A DNA stretch of 64,000 bases from Fagopyrum homotropicum (GCA_033239125.1 BSWB01000004.1:61193501-61257500), one strand, 5' to 3'. Counted from the stretch's first letter, positions 21,513-34,494 are shown. The notes: generated by a model from the sequence alone, not told the origin. Numbers and translations are program-made.

Positions 21513-22803
21513 GATTCCACTCCATTTTACATTGTAAGTATTTTTTTTCCATCTTGTGCTTGACTTCTCACATTGGGGACAATGTGAAGGTTAAGTATGA
21601 GGTGGGGGTACATGCAATCTCTTTCCTATTGTTGCACTTATGTACTCTACTTTGCACCTTATGACTTGGTTTGTAATAAATCTTGCGTTATCGTTTCCAC
21701 TATGACATTTGCATTGCATGTTTTTCTTCTAATTTTTGTGAAATTTTCGAAAATTTTTGTGCTTCTTATGATGACCTCTATGATGATGATTGTGATGTGG
21801 AAAGGCAAAATATGACTTATCTATGTTGAGATTTTAATGGTGACATGTATGGTTTTGATTGTCTTATTTGATCGCATGTATGATTTATATGATGTTGATG
21901 CCTTGATAAGAGAATGAAATAATGATCGAATCTATATTATAAGTTCTTATGCATCATAATGGAATGACCAAGGCAATTTGCCTCTTTTCCTTTACATCTT
22001 GTTCATGCTAGCTCCTTAATGAATATTGTGACCTCCTTTTGACCATCAGGGAATTAGGATAAGTAGTTATGTATGGCATGTTTGATGTGGGAGGGCCTTT
22101 GTAAAAGTGTTAAGTGAAAGTTTAGCAAAAATAGGTCTGGGATGTTGAACATGACGATGAGTAACTCGGCACCATTCACATAGCCGGGTGTTTGTGTCTT
22201 GTCAAAGTACAAATGAACGAGAAGTCCTAACGGGATATAGTATGTGCATCAAGGGTTTGAGGCATCTCGAAAATTAAGAATCGCCGATCTCCTAGGCTTC
22301 GGTTTTTGTGCACCGTTGTCCATACTCTCAAAAAGTAAAGGAAAAGAAAAGAAATTTTACATGCAAAGCATGCATTGGTGAAGTTGTGTTCTTAATGCTC
22401 TTGTTGTGTTGTTCGTCTTTCCCGGAATAGCACCACATTACCTTAAAGATTTCTCACCCTTAACACGTTTCTTTTGCCTCTTTTTGATTGGAAGAGCTTG
22501 AGACCTTTGGGCACATGTTTAAGACTTCATAGCTTAGATTTGTTTGATTTTGATTATCTCTACATTTTTATCTTATCTCTTATATATGTTTTTGAGTAAG
22601 AAATGATGATTTATCCATGGTACGGTTATTATTGATGCATACTTTGTCTTTCTATGCCTTGAAACATTACTTTGCGGGTGATCCAAAAGAAGAAGCACAC
22701 TTCAAAAGATTTTTCAGTTTTTCGCATCATATAATCAATGACATCTTATGTTCTAGATTTGAACCTTGCTTGGAGACAAGCAAGAGGCAAGTATGGGGTA
22801 TTT
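21513..22803 (+). mobile_element. Athila B 3' noncoding region and polypurine tract
   Basis: This holds the TTGGGGACAATGTG / AAGTATGAGGT module (21573-21603), the conserved block starting GTAACTCGGCACC (22161-22278) and the polypurine-tract region GGCAAGTATGGGGTATTT ending at 22803. It is very similar to 36905-38230 in copy C. No gene was seen. Confidence 0.82.
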
Positions 22804-24445
22804 TGATGACAAGAATTATATGTCATTATAATCATGCATATTGTGAATGCCTTACCTCAGTTTCCCTTACATTCAAAGAGAATTGTGTGCCTTTGAGCTT
22901 TGTTCCATGTATATTTCGGAAATAGAGGCCTAAAGGAGTTTTGATTGAATTGTAGGTGAAAACAATGGATTTGGGAGCAATAATGGAGAAAAGATTAGCT
23001 AAGGTCGATGAAGAAGCATAAGAGACTTTGAGGACTCATGAGGAGTGAGGAAAGTGCAACGGAAGAGTCACAAAAGAAAGTGGAAAACAAGCCAAAAGAC
23101 GAGCACTTTCTGTTGTTAAAAGTCGGGTGATTTATTATATAACTCGAATGATTTTCCTGTAGAAAAATCGGATGAGTTGTGTAGAAAAATCGGTCGATTT
23201 TTATTTGTAATTATCTAAAAATATAACGTTCGAAAGCCCAAAGCATTTGGGCCATAAGGAGGATATGTCTTGCAGCCCATTAGGAATTTGGGTTATGTTG
23301 GAACCCTAGGAGACGATATGAGGGGGTCGCACAAAACGGGATTGTACAGCATACGATAGAGGATTGGAGATTCTTGGAGGGAAAGATTTGCCGAAGGAAG
23401 ATAGAGTTCAAGATTCAAGAAAGTTGTGAGATCTTTGATTATTGTTCGTTATTGTGATTTGTGAACACATTATACTGAGTGTTTTGAGAGATATTATTCA
23501 TGTTTTGAAATATTGATTATAGATTTTGGAGATTTATCAAGTTTATTGCGAGCTTTGGTTTTTATTTGGGTTTCTTTATTCAATCTTGATTTTGATTCAA
23601 ACATGAAAATGATTGGCTAAAAACCTTGTGATTCTGGTGAGAATAGTTGATGATTGAGGCATAGATGATGATAGACTGAACTCATTTAACCATTTGGACC
23701 CTGAGAGTTGAGATTTAACCTTTACGACTGCAAAAAATCGGACTATTCTGATGAAAATCGACCGATTTTCTCTTAGAACAACACGATTTTTCTAGGCTGA
23801 CGTTCCTCAATGTTTTATCCTTTAACCAAAGTTAAACCTTGCCTAAATCCTAGTTTTGCTTAACCTTTTTAACTCTTATCCAAGTGTAAGAAGAGACTTC
23901 ATCATTGATTCTTCGCTTGGTAACCAAAGTTTACAAGATTCGGGTAATAGAGAGACTCAATATCCTCTTTTAAGTTTTGAGTGTACCTTTCATCTTTACC
24001 TTCGAGAGTCACATCCTTGGGTTTTAGTGAGTGGTTTGAGTGTTAATCCTTACCTTGAGTACTCTTCTTGATGAGACTCAACATCCTTCGGGTTGAGATC
24101 TTCTAAGTTGGGATAAGAGAGTAGTGGAACTTCACAGTACATTATTCCTTTCTTCGAAACACATAACCTTGGCAACACCAACTCTGTCCTTTGATCTTTA
24201 GAGTGTCTTGAATCAAAAGCCGCAGTCGGATACTTGAATCCTAGGAATCATTTCTCTTACATCTTTACAAAAGCTTTTACTTCTTGCTAAATAGTATTTG
24301 AACCGATTTTATTCTCACCAAATCCTTGAGTTCAACTCTGGAATTTTTTGCTTTACTACAGCTGATTCGTATACTACGGGTTCGCTTTTTCTTAAGTTTT
24401 GGATATAAATTTTAAGACTTTGACGCACACACTTTTGAGCGAACA
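22804..24445 (+). mobile_element. LTR shared by Athila copies B (3') and C (5')
   Basis: This 1642-bp LTR starts TGATGACAAG and ends TTGAGCGAACA. It is preceded by the polypurine tract of B and followed by the primer-binding site and gag of C, so it serves both copies. It contains AAAATCG-type modules at about 23185-23215 and 23728-23790, a TATA-like AAATATAACG at about 23218, and the conserved GTATACTACGGGTTC word at about 24370. Confidence 0.88.
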
Positions 24446-24451
24446 AGTTTT

Positions 24452-24468
24452 TGGCGCCGTTACCGGGG
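24452..24468 (+). other. Primer-binding site of Athila C (tRNA-Asp type)
   Basis: TGGCGCCGTTACCGGGG matches the 3' end of plant tRNA-Asp with one mismatch. Confidence 0.9.
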
Positions 24469-24574
24469 ATTTGGTCAAGACCAAATTCGGTTTTTGGTTG
24501 TCTGGCTTGGGAGCTTTTGCTCTTATTATTTGATCTATCTACGTTAGTGATATTACAAGATTCTCTTTAGGTAT

Positions 24575-26882
24575 ATGCGAAGGTCTCGATCTGAGAAAGG
24601 CCTCGTTCCTTTTGACCCTAAACCTGAGAACACTCTCAAGAAACGGTTAAGAGAAACAAAAATGGCTGAACACAATGAAAGGAACCTCCAAGTTGAGTTA
24701 GATGAAACTCGAGCTCTCCTTAATACAAGTGAAAGGAGAGTTATTGAGGAGAGAGTTGTAGCTCGTGCTGATAGAGAGCAATTGCAAGCTGAAATGGATG
24801 AAAACCGGGCGATGGTAAAATAAGTAAACTTGGAAAAAGCTGTCGAAGATAAGAAAGACGAATCATCCGACGATGATATGCCTGAGCTGGAAGAGAGAGA
24901 ACCTAATCCACCACCTAATCCTCGTAACCCAGCTAGAGGTGCGAGAGTTGCTCCTATTGTGGCTGAACCACGAACTCTTGGGCAACGTATGGATACGAAT
25001 CAACAGCCACGCCGCTTTGGGTGTCAAATTCAGTTCGGTGGAATGGAAACGGAATCTCCGCATCAACATCTGTAGAACTATGAGATTCTTATGGAGACCT
25101 TGAAGCCTCCAAGAGCAACCAACAACAAGTATAAGTTGAGACCTTTTCTTTTCTCTTTGAAAAAAAAGACCTTAGCTTGGTATCAATCTCTTCCAGCTTG
25201 AAGAGTTAACACATGGGAGGAGATGACTTCGGAATTCCTCACCAAGTTCTTTCCACCATCCAAGACGGCGGAGTTGAGAGGTAAAATCAATGTCTTTGCT
25301 ATGAAATCTAATGAAAGTTTGTTTAAGTCTTGGGAAAGGTTCAAGGACCTTCTATTGGATTGTCCTCATCATGGCATTCCAAAGCTTGAGTTGTTGGAAA
25401 TCTACTACAAGGGATTGGATGTGGGGACTCAATTCAAACTTCAATCTCTTTCGTGCGGAACATTTATGGAAATGAGAGATGATGATGCTTGGGACTTCAT
25501 TGAAGAGCAAGCTCTAGTGATTGAGAAGTACTCTCATAGGAAGATTGAAGGTGGGAGCCAAAATTCCGGAGGTCCGGGATTGAATTTGAATCAAGCGAGT
25601 CAAGCATAAATCTTCTCTCTCAACAATGAGATTAAGGAGTTGAAAGAACTTTTGAAGCCCAACATTCCATCAAAGAAGGAGCAAGACGTTGACTCTATTG
25701 GAAGAGAGAACAATCAAAACCGGAATAACCATTGGAACGATAAAAATAACAACAACAACAACAACAACAGGAACTTCAACAACAATTGGAGATCCAATCA
25801 GCATAATCCCGGTAATCCTTATTCCCATGCTGAGAATGCACTAACACTTCCTTCTTCTTCTTCTACCCCTTTAAAGTCAAAGGACAAGCTTCATCGAGTA
25901 CGAGTCATCCGGAGAAGGACAAGCTTGAATCGATGATGGAAACAATCTTGGTTAAGATGCAAGGAATGGAGAATTCCATCACTTCGATTTCTAAAGCACA
26001 AAAAGCTTTGGAGAATCAAGTGTTTAGCAATGCCAGAGAAGTCCCTAGAGATCAAGGGAAGCTTCTCGGAAGGACGGAGGACAAACCGAAGGGGCGTGTT
26101 ATGGCAATTACTACTAGGAGTGTGTGACAACCACCGATCCAAAACCCCGAACGGAGGACAATAAAAAGCAGCCCAAGTTCGTTGAGATCCCAGCCAAAAA
26201 AGAGAAAGAAAAGGAGAAGGATGATGTCTATGTTCCTCCTCCAGCTTACAAGCCCCCACTACCTTTCCCTCAATCTAGAGCGAGAGCGCGTCTAGACAAG
26301 CATTTCGGTAAGTTTATTGATCTCATGAGCAAGCTACATATTAACATACCTTTTATGGATGCAATTATAGGTATGCCAGCTTATGGGAAGTTCCTAAAGG
26401 AGATCCTATCTAACAAGAGGAAACGAGAGGATTTCGGTGAAGTTAAGATGAGTTCGGAGTCATCTGAACTTATCAAGACTATGACGAAGAAGATTCCCCC
26501 TAAACTGCGAGACCCAAGATCATTTTGCATACCTATTGGAGTAAGAGAAGTCACATATGATGCCCTTGTGACCTTGGAGCAAGTGTGAGCATCATTCCAC
26601 TTGCTTTGTGCAAGAAAGTTGGTTTAGGAGAGCCTAGACCGGTGAAGATGACACTCTATATGGCTAATCGTTCCATCACTAGACCTGTTGGAATCATAGA
26701 AGACATTCCCGTAAAATTTGGTAAGTTTTACATTCCTATAGATTTTGTTGTGCTTGACATTCCTGCAGATTATCCAGTTCCCATCATACTTGGAAGACCA
26801 TTCCTTGCAACCTCCGGATGCTTGGTAGATTGCAAGAATGGGAAGCTATCATTCAACATAGGAGAGGAGAAAGTGGAGTTTG
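24575..26882 (+). pseudogene. Athila C broken gag and protease region
   Basis: The gag of copy C starts MRRSRSEKGLVPFDPKPE at 24575. The Gag core (FGGMETESPHQHL, LTKFFPPSKTAELRG, KSWERFKDLLLDCPHHG) lies at about 25030-25470, and an Asn-rich tract encoded by AAC repeats at 25745-25775. The protease region is at about 26560-26870 (VPIILGRPFLATSG). Stops at about 24821, 25072, 25200 and 25607 break gag. A one-base deletion at about 26568, right at the protease active site, shifts the frame. The reading is interrupted at 26882 by the three-LTR element and continues at 29059. Confidence 0.88.
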
Positions 26883-27554
26883 TGATACGCCCCAGCCAAA
26901 GGATCCAACGATGCAAGACAAACGAAAAACTAAAGAAAACATATATATGTGTTTTCGATTTGTGATAATTGAAAATAAAGTACAAGATATGTATTGCTAG
27001 AGTTTCAAGCATCTCACCATCCACTCTACAATACTCACATCAACTCTCACAAGCCTCTCACCTATGAGAACTAATGTCTTCTCCCTCGCATCTCACAAAG
27101 GCAATCCACCCGGCATCTCACCAAGGAGGAGGTTTCGGCATCTCACCAAAAACCAAGTAACCAAATTGTTTTCCAAATATTATCAACTCTCACTTATTTT
27201 TTTCTATGAATCAGTCAAGCCTTTAAATAGGGAAAATAAGGCAAGATGAAAGATAAAAAACAAGGCCAAAAGTCATAATAAAAATATAGGCCTTAAAGAT
27301 CCACATAATGAAGCATTGGTTTTGGACTCTTCACATCTTGACCATAAATCCGGCTGTTGGAAGAACTGAAATTAAGACCCATCTCTTGGATGAATCTGCT
27401 CTTGAAGTCTTCATCAATATTGTAGCCCTTGAAATCAGCTTTCCAACAATTATTTACGGACCTTCATTGGATAAACGTAGCATTCGTTATGACCAAAATA
27501 CTGAAGGGTCGAATTAAAGTCAAGCCGTTTGCATTGGTTTCCCGGATCACATCA
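26883..27554 (-). repeat. TRIM-like LTR, copy 1 (left)
   Basis: This 672-bp LTR has TG...CA ends. The following 82-bp internal domain is 27555-27636. Confidence 0.88.
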
Positions 27555-27636
27555 TCCTCTCCACCATTTAAAAAGATTCGTCCTCGAATCTTCATGCCTC
27601 GTATTGAATTGCATCGAATAAGGCTCTGATACCAAA

Positions 27637-28308
27637 TGATATGCCCCAGCCAAAGGATCCAACGATGCAAGACAAACGAAAAACTAAAGAAAACATACAC
27701 ATGTGCTTTGGATTTGTGATAATTGAAAATAAAGTACAATATATGTATTGCTAGAGCTTCAAGCATCTCACCATCCACTCTACAATACTCGCATCAACTC
27801 TCACAAGCCTCTCACCTATAAGAATGCATGCCTTCACCCTCGCATCTCACAAAGGCAATCCACCCGGCATCTCACCAAGGAGGAGGTTTCGGCATCTCAC
27901 CAAAAACCAAGTAACCAAATTGTTTTTCAAATATTATTAACTCTCACTTATTTTTTTCTATAAATCTATCAAGCCTTTAAATACGGAAAATAAGGCAAGA
28001 TGAAAGATCAAAAATAAGGCCAAAAGTCATAATAAAAATATAGGCCATAAAGATCCACATAATGAGGCATTGGTTTTGAACTCTTCACATCTTGACCATA
28101 AATCCGGATGTTGGAAGAACTGAAACTAAGACCCATATCTTGGACGAATCTGCTCTTGAAGTCTTCATCAATATTGTAGCCCTTGACATCAGCTTTCCAA
28201 CAAGTATTTACGCACCTTCATTGGATAAACGTAGCATTCGTTATGACCAAAATACTGAAGGGTCGAATTAAAGTCAAGCCGTTTGCATTGGTTTCCCGGA
28301 TCACATCA
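27637..28308 (-). repeat. TRIM-like LTR, copy 2 (middle)
   Basis: This 672-bp LTR is nearly identical to copy 1. The following 82-bp internal domain is 28309-28390. Confidence 0.88.
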
Positions 28309-28390
28309 TCCTCTCCACCTTTTAAAAAGATTCGTCCTCGAATCTTCATGCCTCTTATTGAATTGCATCAAATAAGGCTCTGATACCAAA

Positions 28391-29053
28391 TGATACGCCC
28401 CAGCCAAAGGATGCAACGATGCAAGACAAACGAAAAACTAAAGAAAACATACACATGTGCTTTGGATTTGTGATAATTGAAAATAAAGTACATGCTAGAG
28501 CTTCAAGCATCTCACCATCCACTCTACAATACTCGCATCAACTCTCACAAGCCTCTCACCTATGAGAACTAATGCCTTCTCCCTCGCATCTCACAAAGGC
28601 AACCCACCCGGCATCTCACTAAGGAGGAGGTTTCGGCATCTCACCAAAAACCAAGTAACCAAATTGTTTTCCAAATATTATCAACTCTAACTTATTTTTT
28701 TCTATGAATCAATCAAGCCTTTAAATAGGGAAAATATGGCAAGATGAAAGATAAAAAAACAAGGCCAAAAGTCATAATAAAAATATAGGCCTTAAAGATC
28801 CACATAATGAGGCATTGGTTTTGGACTCTTCACATCTTGACCATAAATCTGGCTGTTGGAAGATCTTAAATTAAGACCCATCTCTTGGACGAATCTACCC
28901 TTGAAGTCTTCATCAATATTGTAGCCCTTGCAATCATCTTTCCAACAAGTATATATGGACCTTCATTGGATAAACGTAGAATTCGTTATGACCAAAATAC
29001 TGAAGGGTCGAATTAAAGTGAAGCCGTTTGCATAGGTTTCCCGGATCACATCA
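28391..29053 (-). repeat. TRIM-like LTR, copy 3 (right, 5' LTR of the unit)
   Basis: This LTR of about 663 bp has small deletions against the other two and is followed by the GTTTG target duplication. Confidence 0.88.
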
Positions 29054-29058
29054 GTTTG

Positions 29059-30369
29059 TACTCTCCTTCTTGATCAAAGAGTCAGTTGTAGGAGAAGATG
29101 GTTTTAACATCTTTGATGAAGAAGAATCTAGAGAAGTGGTGAGTTCGATCTTGATCAAAGATCCACTTCAAAAGGTTCTAAGCATGAGCATCGTAGAGGA
29201 AGGGGTGGAAAATGACAATGATGATGAAATTCGAGCATTGGAAGAAGTTGAGGAAGAATTAGTAGCAAGATTTGAAGAGCTGAAGGAAGTCCCGGAAGAA
29301 GCTGAAAAAATCGACCTACACAATGGCAATCGGGTGATTTTTGAAGAAGCAAGTCGATTTTGTACAATAGAAAGAAAAATCGACAGAATAATCGACCGAT
29401 TTTCCGTAAGGGAAGTTGATTTTTCTGCTATTTCTCCGAGTTCTACAAATTCAAATGCAAGTGTCCTTGGCTGTAATGACACACTTTCTCAACCTTCAGA
29501 GGCCTCTCCAATGACAATCCTTGGTCAAGATTCATCAATCAAAGCACCACCATCATTGGAGTTGAAGCCACTCCCTACACATCTAAGGTACACATTTCTT
29601 GGACCTAATTCAACATATCCTGTTATAGTTAGTGCGAACTTGAATGATGATGAACTTGAGAAACTTATGAATGTTGTGAAACTACATAGGAAAGCTCTAG
29701 GCTATACCAATGATTACTTAGTAGGAATTAAGCCTTCTGTTTGTATGCATAAGATCTTAATGGAAGAGGATTATAAGCCTTCATGACAACCTCAACGACG
29801 GTTAAATCCGATCCTGAAAGAGATCGTGAAGAAGAAAATCCTTAAATTGCTTGATGTAGGTATCATATTTCCTATTTCTGATAGCGAGTGGGTGACCCAG
29901 CTCAAGTAGTCCCAAAGAAGGGAGGAATGAATGTTGTTGTTAACAAGAACAACGAAGTCATTCCTACGAGAATAGTTACAGGATGGAGAATGTGCATTGA
30001 TTACCGTAAGTTGAATGTTGCTACGAGGAAGGAACACTTCCCTCTCCCTTTCATAGACCAAATGCTTGAAAGGTTAGCACAACACTCTAACTTTTGTTAT
30101 CTAGATGGATATAGAGGTTCTTTTAGATTCTCATTCATCCAGACGATCAAGAGAAGACCACATTCACGTGCCCTTGGGGTACGTTTGCCTATAGAAGGAT
30201 GTCATTCGGTTTATGCAACGCTCCAGCCACTTTCCAAAGATGTATGATGGCCATCTTTTCGGAGTACATAAAGAATATCATGGATGTATATATGGACGAC
30301 TTTTCGGTATATGGTTCTTCCTTTGATGATTATCTTTCTAACATCTCTTTAGTTCTTAAGAGATGTAAC
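29059..30369 (+). pseudogene. Athila C pol: spacer and most of RT
   Basis: This continues copy C pol. The protease-RT spacer (29080-29510) contains AAATCGACCGATTTT-type words at 29305-29410. RT follows with LKPLPTHLRYTFLG, a catalytic region around 30000-30300 and MDDFSVYGSS just before the hAT insertion. The frame is broken by a stop at 29785 (CGA to TGA), the one-base deletion at about 29893 shared with copy B, and a frameshift near 30115. It is interrupted at 30369 by hAT-2 and resumes at 32394. Confidence 0.88.
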
Positions 30370-30939
30370 TAGAGGTGTCAAACGGGGCCAACGGGTCGGG
30401 TTCGGGTCGGGTCACAACAAGCTCGGGATGAAACGGGTCGGGTCAAAAAAAGGCTTGGTTCATAACCGGATTGGTTCGGGTTGGGTCGGTTTGGGCCGGG
30501 TATCGATTATTCGGGTTATAACGGGTTATCGGGTAGCCCCGGTTCTCGGGTCATAACGGGTCGGTTTAGCTCGGTTCTAGATAGCGGTGTCAAACGGGGT
30601 CAACGGGTCAGTTCGGGTCGGTCACAACAAGCTCGGGTTCAAACGGGTTGGGTCAAAACAATCCCTCTCTTTTTAGCGGTTTGTTTCGGGTCGGGTCGGT
30701 TTGGATCGGGTATCACTTGTTCGGGTTCAAATGGGCCGGGTCAAAACAATCTCTCTTTTTAACGGTTTGTTTTGGGTCAAGTCGGTTTAGATCGGGTATC
30801 AATTTAGGTTAATACCGGTTTGGATCATGTTTCAATTAATTTGATTATGATCAATAACCGGCATATCGTTAATATAATTTTATATCAATCAACTATTACG
30901 TTTAAGTAAACTAGTGGGAAACACTATATATATATATAT

Positions 30940-30989
<50 letters not shown>

Positions 30990-32393
30990 TGATACTTTAT
31001 TTGAAAGTAACATTTTATTCGAATGTAACTATTTATCACTTTTCATGAAATCGGATAATAATCCGTGGATAATTGGTTGATCTGTTTGATCCAAAATATA
31101 AAATATTGTATTTGAAAACGATTTTAGTCAGATCGGATAATTATCCGTGAATACTTGGGTGATTTGTTTGATAGGAATGATTTTAGCATGATCCAATTTA
31201 ATTAAAAATGACTATAATCGGATCTGGATATCCGACTGATCCATTTGATCCATGTATCTAATGTGACTGATCCATTTGATCGATACACCTAATGTGACAT
31301 ATCCATTTAATCCATATATTTTTTTTTTCATATTTTGTTTGTTATAAAGTGTACAATAAAATATAATATATTATAGTCAATTAGTCACATAACTTAATTC
31401 AAATGAAAGTGAAAACCGTATAATTGATACAATTTTTTTTAAAGAAACTTATTTTTAAGACATCTTTTCTCCAACAAGGTAAAAAATTAATACTTCAAAA
31501 ATGTCATCATATATACTTATACAATTATACTATGTATTATGTAATATATATATTTTAATACTTGTATAGGAAATAGAAAATTAAAGTTGGAAAATAATTC
31601 TGATAAGTAATTAGTAAACCATAAGTTAAAATCAAAATTTATTTTAATGAGTTAAAAACATTATTACCATACATTTATCGTGTCGGAGTTGCAAAATGTC
31701 ATGATAGACTTATAGTTATAGTATGGATATGTAATATGTATTTATGTATATATAGACAATATAATGAATAAAAAAAATATCTTTAAAGTTCCAATTCTTA
31801 AAAATTATAGTATGAATTATATATTTATGTGAAAAACGATTTTAGTCGGTTTGAATAATTATCCGCAAATATTTGAGTGATTTGTTAATCGAAATGATCT
31901 TTAACTAGATTTGGATATCGGACTTATAGAATGGGTTGTGTAATATGTATTTAATATGTTATTATAGAATTATAATATAAACTTATAGTATGGATTATGC
32001 CATTATATACTTATCGGGTTACTTCGGGTCGGGTTACTTCGGGCCACGTTAATTCGGGTCGGGTTACTTCGGGCTATCGGGTTACTTTGAGCTACCGGGT
32101 CAATTTGGGTCGGGTTACTTTAGGCCGGGTAATATCGGGTCGGGTTATTTCGGGCTATCGGGTCACTCGGGTCGGGCCACTTCGGGCTATCGGGTTACTT
32201 CGGGTCGGGTTATTCGGGTAATCGGGTCATTCGGGCCGGGTTACTTCGGGTCATTTATTAATTCGGGTTAAATCGGTTTCAAGCGGGTCGGTTCCGGGCA
32301 TTCTGTTTTTTCAAAATTTTCGGGGCCAGGTCGGGTTCGGATTCGGGTTCATCGGGTCGGGTTCACGGGTCGGGTCAACTTTTGACAGCTCTA
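30370..32393 (+). mobile_element. Non-autonomous hAT element, copy 2
   Basis: This 2024-bp element starts TAGAGGTGTCAAA and ends TTTTGACAGCTCTA. It is flanked by 8-bp duplications matching at seven positions (GATGTAAC at 30362-30369, GATGTAAG at 32394-32401). GGGTCGGGT-type subterminal repeats fill both ends (30395-30790 and 32015-32375). A second copy of the left terminus (TAGCGGTGTCAAACGGGG) lies at 30582, so the left end is duplicated. The interior is AT-rich, with TTATCCG words and a TA microsatellite, and encodes no transposase. It is the same family as hAT-1, but shorter. Confidence 0.9.
30925..30985. repeat. (TA)n microsatellite in hAT-2
   Basis: An alternating TA run is interrupted once by CACACA near 30941. 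Confidence 0.93.
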
Positions 32394-34494
32394 GATGTAA
32401 GGACACTAACCTAGTTTTGAACTAAGAAAAGTGTCACTTTATGGTCACTGAAGGAATTGTGTTAGGACATTTGATTTCAAACCGTGGAATAGAGGTGGAT
32501 AGAGCTAAGATTGAAACTATAGAGAAGCAACCTCCTCCAGCTTCGGTGAAAGGAGTTACAAGTTTTTTTGGACATGCCGGATTCTATTGGAGGTTCATAA
32601 AGGATTTTTCTAACATTTCAAAACCTTTGAATAATCTTTTAATGAAAGACATAACTTTCGAGTTTTCGAAAGAATGTTTGGATGCTTTTTACAGGCTCAA
32701 GGAAGCCTTAATTTCAACCCCTATCATCCAACCACCTGACTGGACGCTTCCATTCGAGGTTATGTGTGACGCAAGTGACGTACCCGTAGGAGCTGTGCTT
32801 GGACAGAAGAAGGATGATCGTACTCACGCCATCTACTATTCTAGCAAGACACTAGACGAAGCTCAACTAAACTACGCTACCACGGAGAAAGAGCTTCTTG
32901 CCATTGTCTATGCATTTGATAAATTCCGTTCTTATCTTGTAGGTGCAAAGGTGATAGTCTATACAGATCGATCAGCCATTCGCTACTTATTCACTAAGAA
33001 GGATGCAAAGCGAAGGTTCTTAAGATGGATCTTGCTTCTACAAGAGTTCGATCTAGAGATCCGTGACAAGAAAGGGTCGCAGAACTCGGTGGCTGATCAA
33101 CTTAGCCGCCTTCCACACCTCAACTAAGAGATGGATGAACTCCCTATTGACGACTCGTTTCCAGACGAGCAGCTACACAAGATTGAAGAGTGCCTTCAAC
33201 AAATTTCGAAAGGTAATGACCCATGGTTCGCTAATAATTTCAATTCCCTTGTTTGCCAGGAAATCCCACCCGGAATGTTATATGCTCAAAGGAAGAAGTT
33301 CTTTTGAGATGTCCGACACTTTTACTGGAATGAAACTCTACTCTTCAAGAGAGGTTCTGATGACATGTTTAGATGATGCGTTCCGGAGGACGAAGTAGAA
33401 AGCATCATCCGTCATTGTCACTCTTTGCCTTGTGGAGGACATGCTAGTTCTCACAAGACATGTGCTAAGGTACTCCAATCTGGCTTCTTCTATCTATCTT
33501 TATTTAAGGATGTACAGAACTATGTTGTTGCATGCGATGCTTGTCAAAGGATAGGTAATATTTCAAAGAGGAATGAGATGCCCCTCAACAACATCCAAGA
33601 AGTGGAGATATTCGATGTATCGGGAGTAGACTTAATGGGACCATTCCCATCATCTTGTGGGAACCAATATATACTTCTAGCTGTAGACTATGTCTCAAGA
33701 TGGGTCGAAGTTGTTGCTTCTCCAACTAATGATGCGATGTTAGTGGTAAAGTTCTTCAATAGAACGATCTTTCCATGGTTCGGGACCCCTCGAACCATCA
33801 TTAGTGATGGAGGAACACACTTCACAGCTCGTCAATTTGAGGCCCTACTAGATAAGTATGGGGTAACACACAAGATTGCCACTCCATACCATCCGCAAAC
33901 GAGCGGACAAGTCGAGATTTCCAACAGGGAAATCAAAGGGATTCTAGAGAAGACTGTCTTTAGAACGAGGAAAGATTGGGTGATGAAGCTAAATGATGCA
34001 TTATGGGCGTACAGGACCGCTTTTAAGACTCCCAGGGGAACACCACCATACAACCTTGTTGGGAAGTCTTGTCACCTTCCTGTAGAGCTAGAACACAAAT
34101 CATATTGGGCCGTCAAATGGCTCAACATCAACATGAAGGAGGCAGCAGAAAAGCGTTTGTTGGACATCAACGAACTAGAGGAGATCCGCCTGAAAGCGTA
34201 TGAGAACGCAAGGATCTACAAGGAAAGAAAGCAGAAGTGGCATGATAAGCATATTATTCAAAGGACTTAAAGGAAGTAGATATTGTCCTTCTATTCAAAT
34301 CGAGACTTCGACTCTTTCGAGGTAAGCTTAAATCTCGTTGGACAGGACCATTTGTTATTAAGCATGTTTTCCCTCATGGTGTAGTTGAAGTATGGGGTGA
34401 AAAGTGTGGAAGTTTCAGAGTAAACGGCCAACGATTGAAAAAGTATTCACCGGAAGCTCCGGTTGAGGAGATTGCTCCTATTCTCCTCCATTAA
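32394..34494 (+). pseudogene. Athila C pol: end of RT, RNase H, integrase
   Basis: Here copy C pol resumes after hAT-2. RNase H is readable at 32750-33110 (CDASD, TEKELLAIVYAF, YTDRSA, VADQLSRL). The integrase zinc-binding region (CGGHASSHKTCAK, CDACQR) and core (VDLMGPFPSS, ISDGGTHF, GQVEISNRE) lie in one frame at 33425-34270 with all three catalytic acids. Stops at about 33124, 33305 and 33374 and a one-base deletion at about 34258 disrupt it. The final codons before TAA at 34492-34494 align with the pol ends of E and F, so the 3' boundary is firm. Confidence 0.9.

Larger units (their letters stand above)
26883..29053 (-). mobile_element. Small non-coding LTR element with three LTRs (TRIM-like)
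   Basis: Three LTRs of about 670 bp alternate with two internal domains of only 82 bp, all flanked by the target duplication GTTTG (26878-26882 and 29054-29058). On the minus strand each LTR reads TGATGTGATCC...GTATCA. It is followed at once by TTTGGTATCAGAGCC, a primer-binding site for initiator tRNA-Met. Each internal domain ends in GGTGGAGAGGA, a plausible polypurine tract, before the next LTR. No protein is encoded. The internal AAGATTCGAGGACGAATC looks like the pol tail of a gypsy element, suggesting that the parent was a Ty3/gypsy element. It split the pol of Athila C. Confidence 0.88.

Noticed and set aside
26883..29053. A CRISPR-like or satellite tandem array
   Set aside because: The units have TG...CA ends, primer-binding sites, purine tracts and a single 5-bp target duplication, which fits LTRs better.
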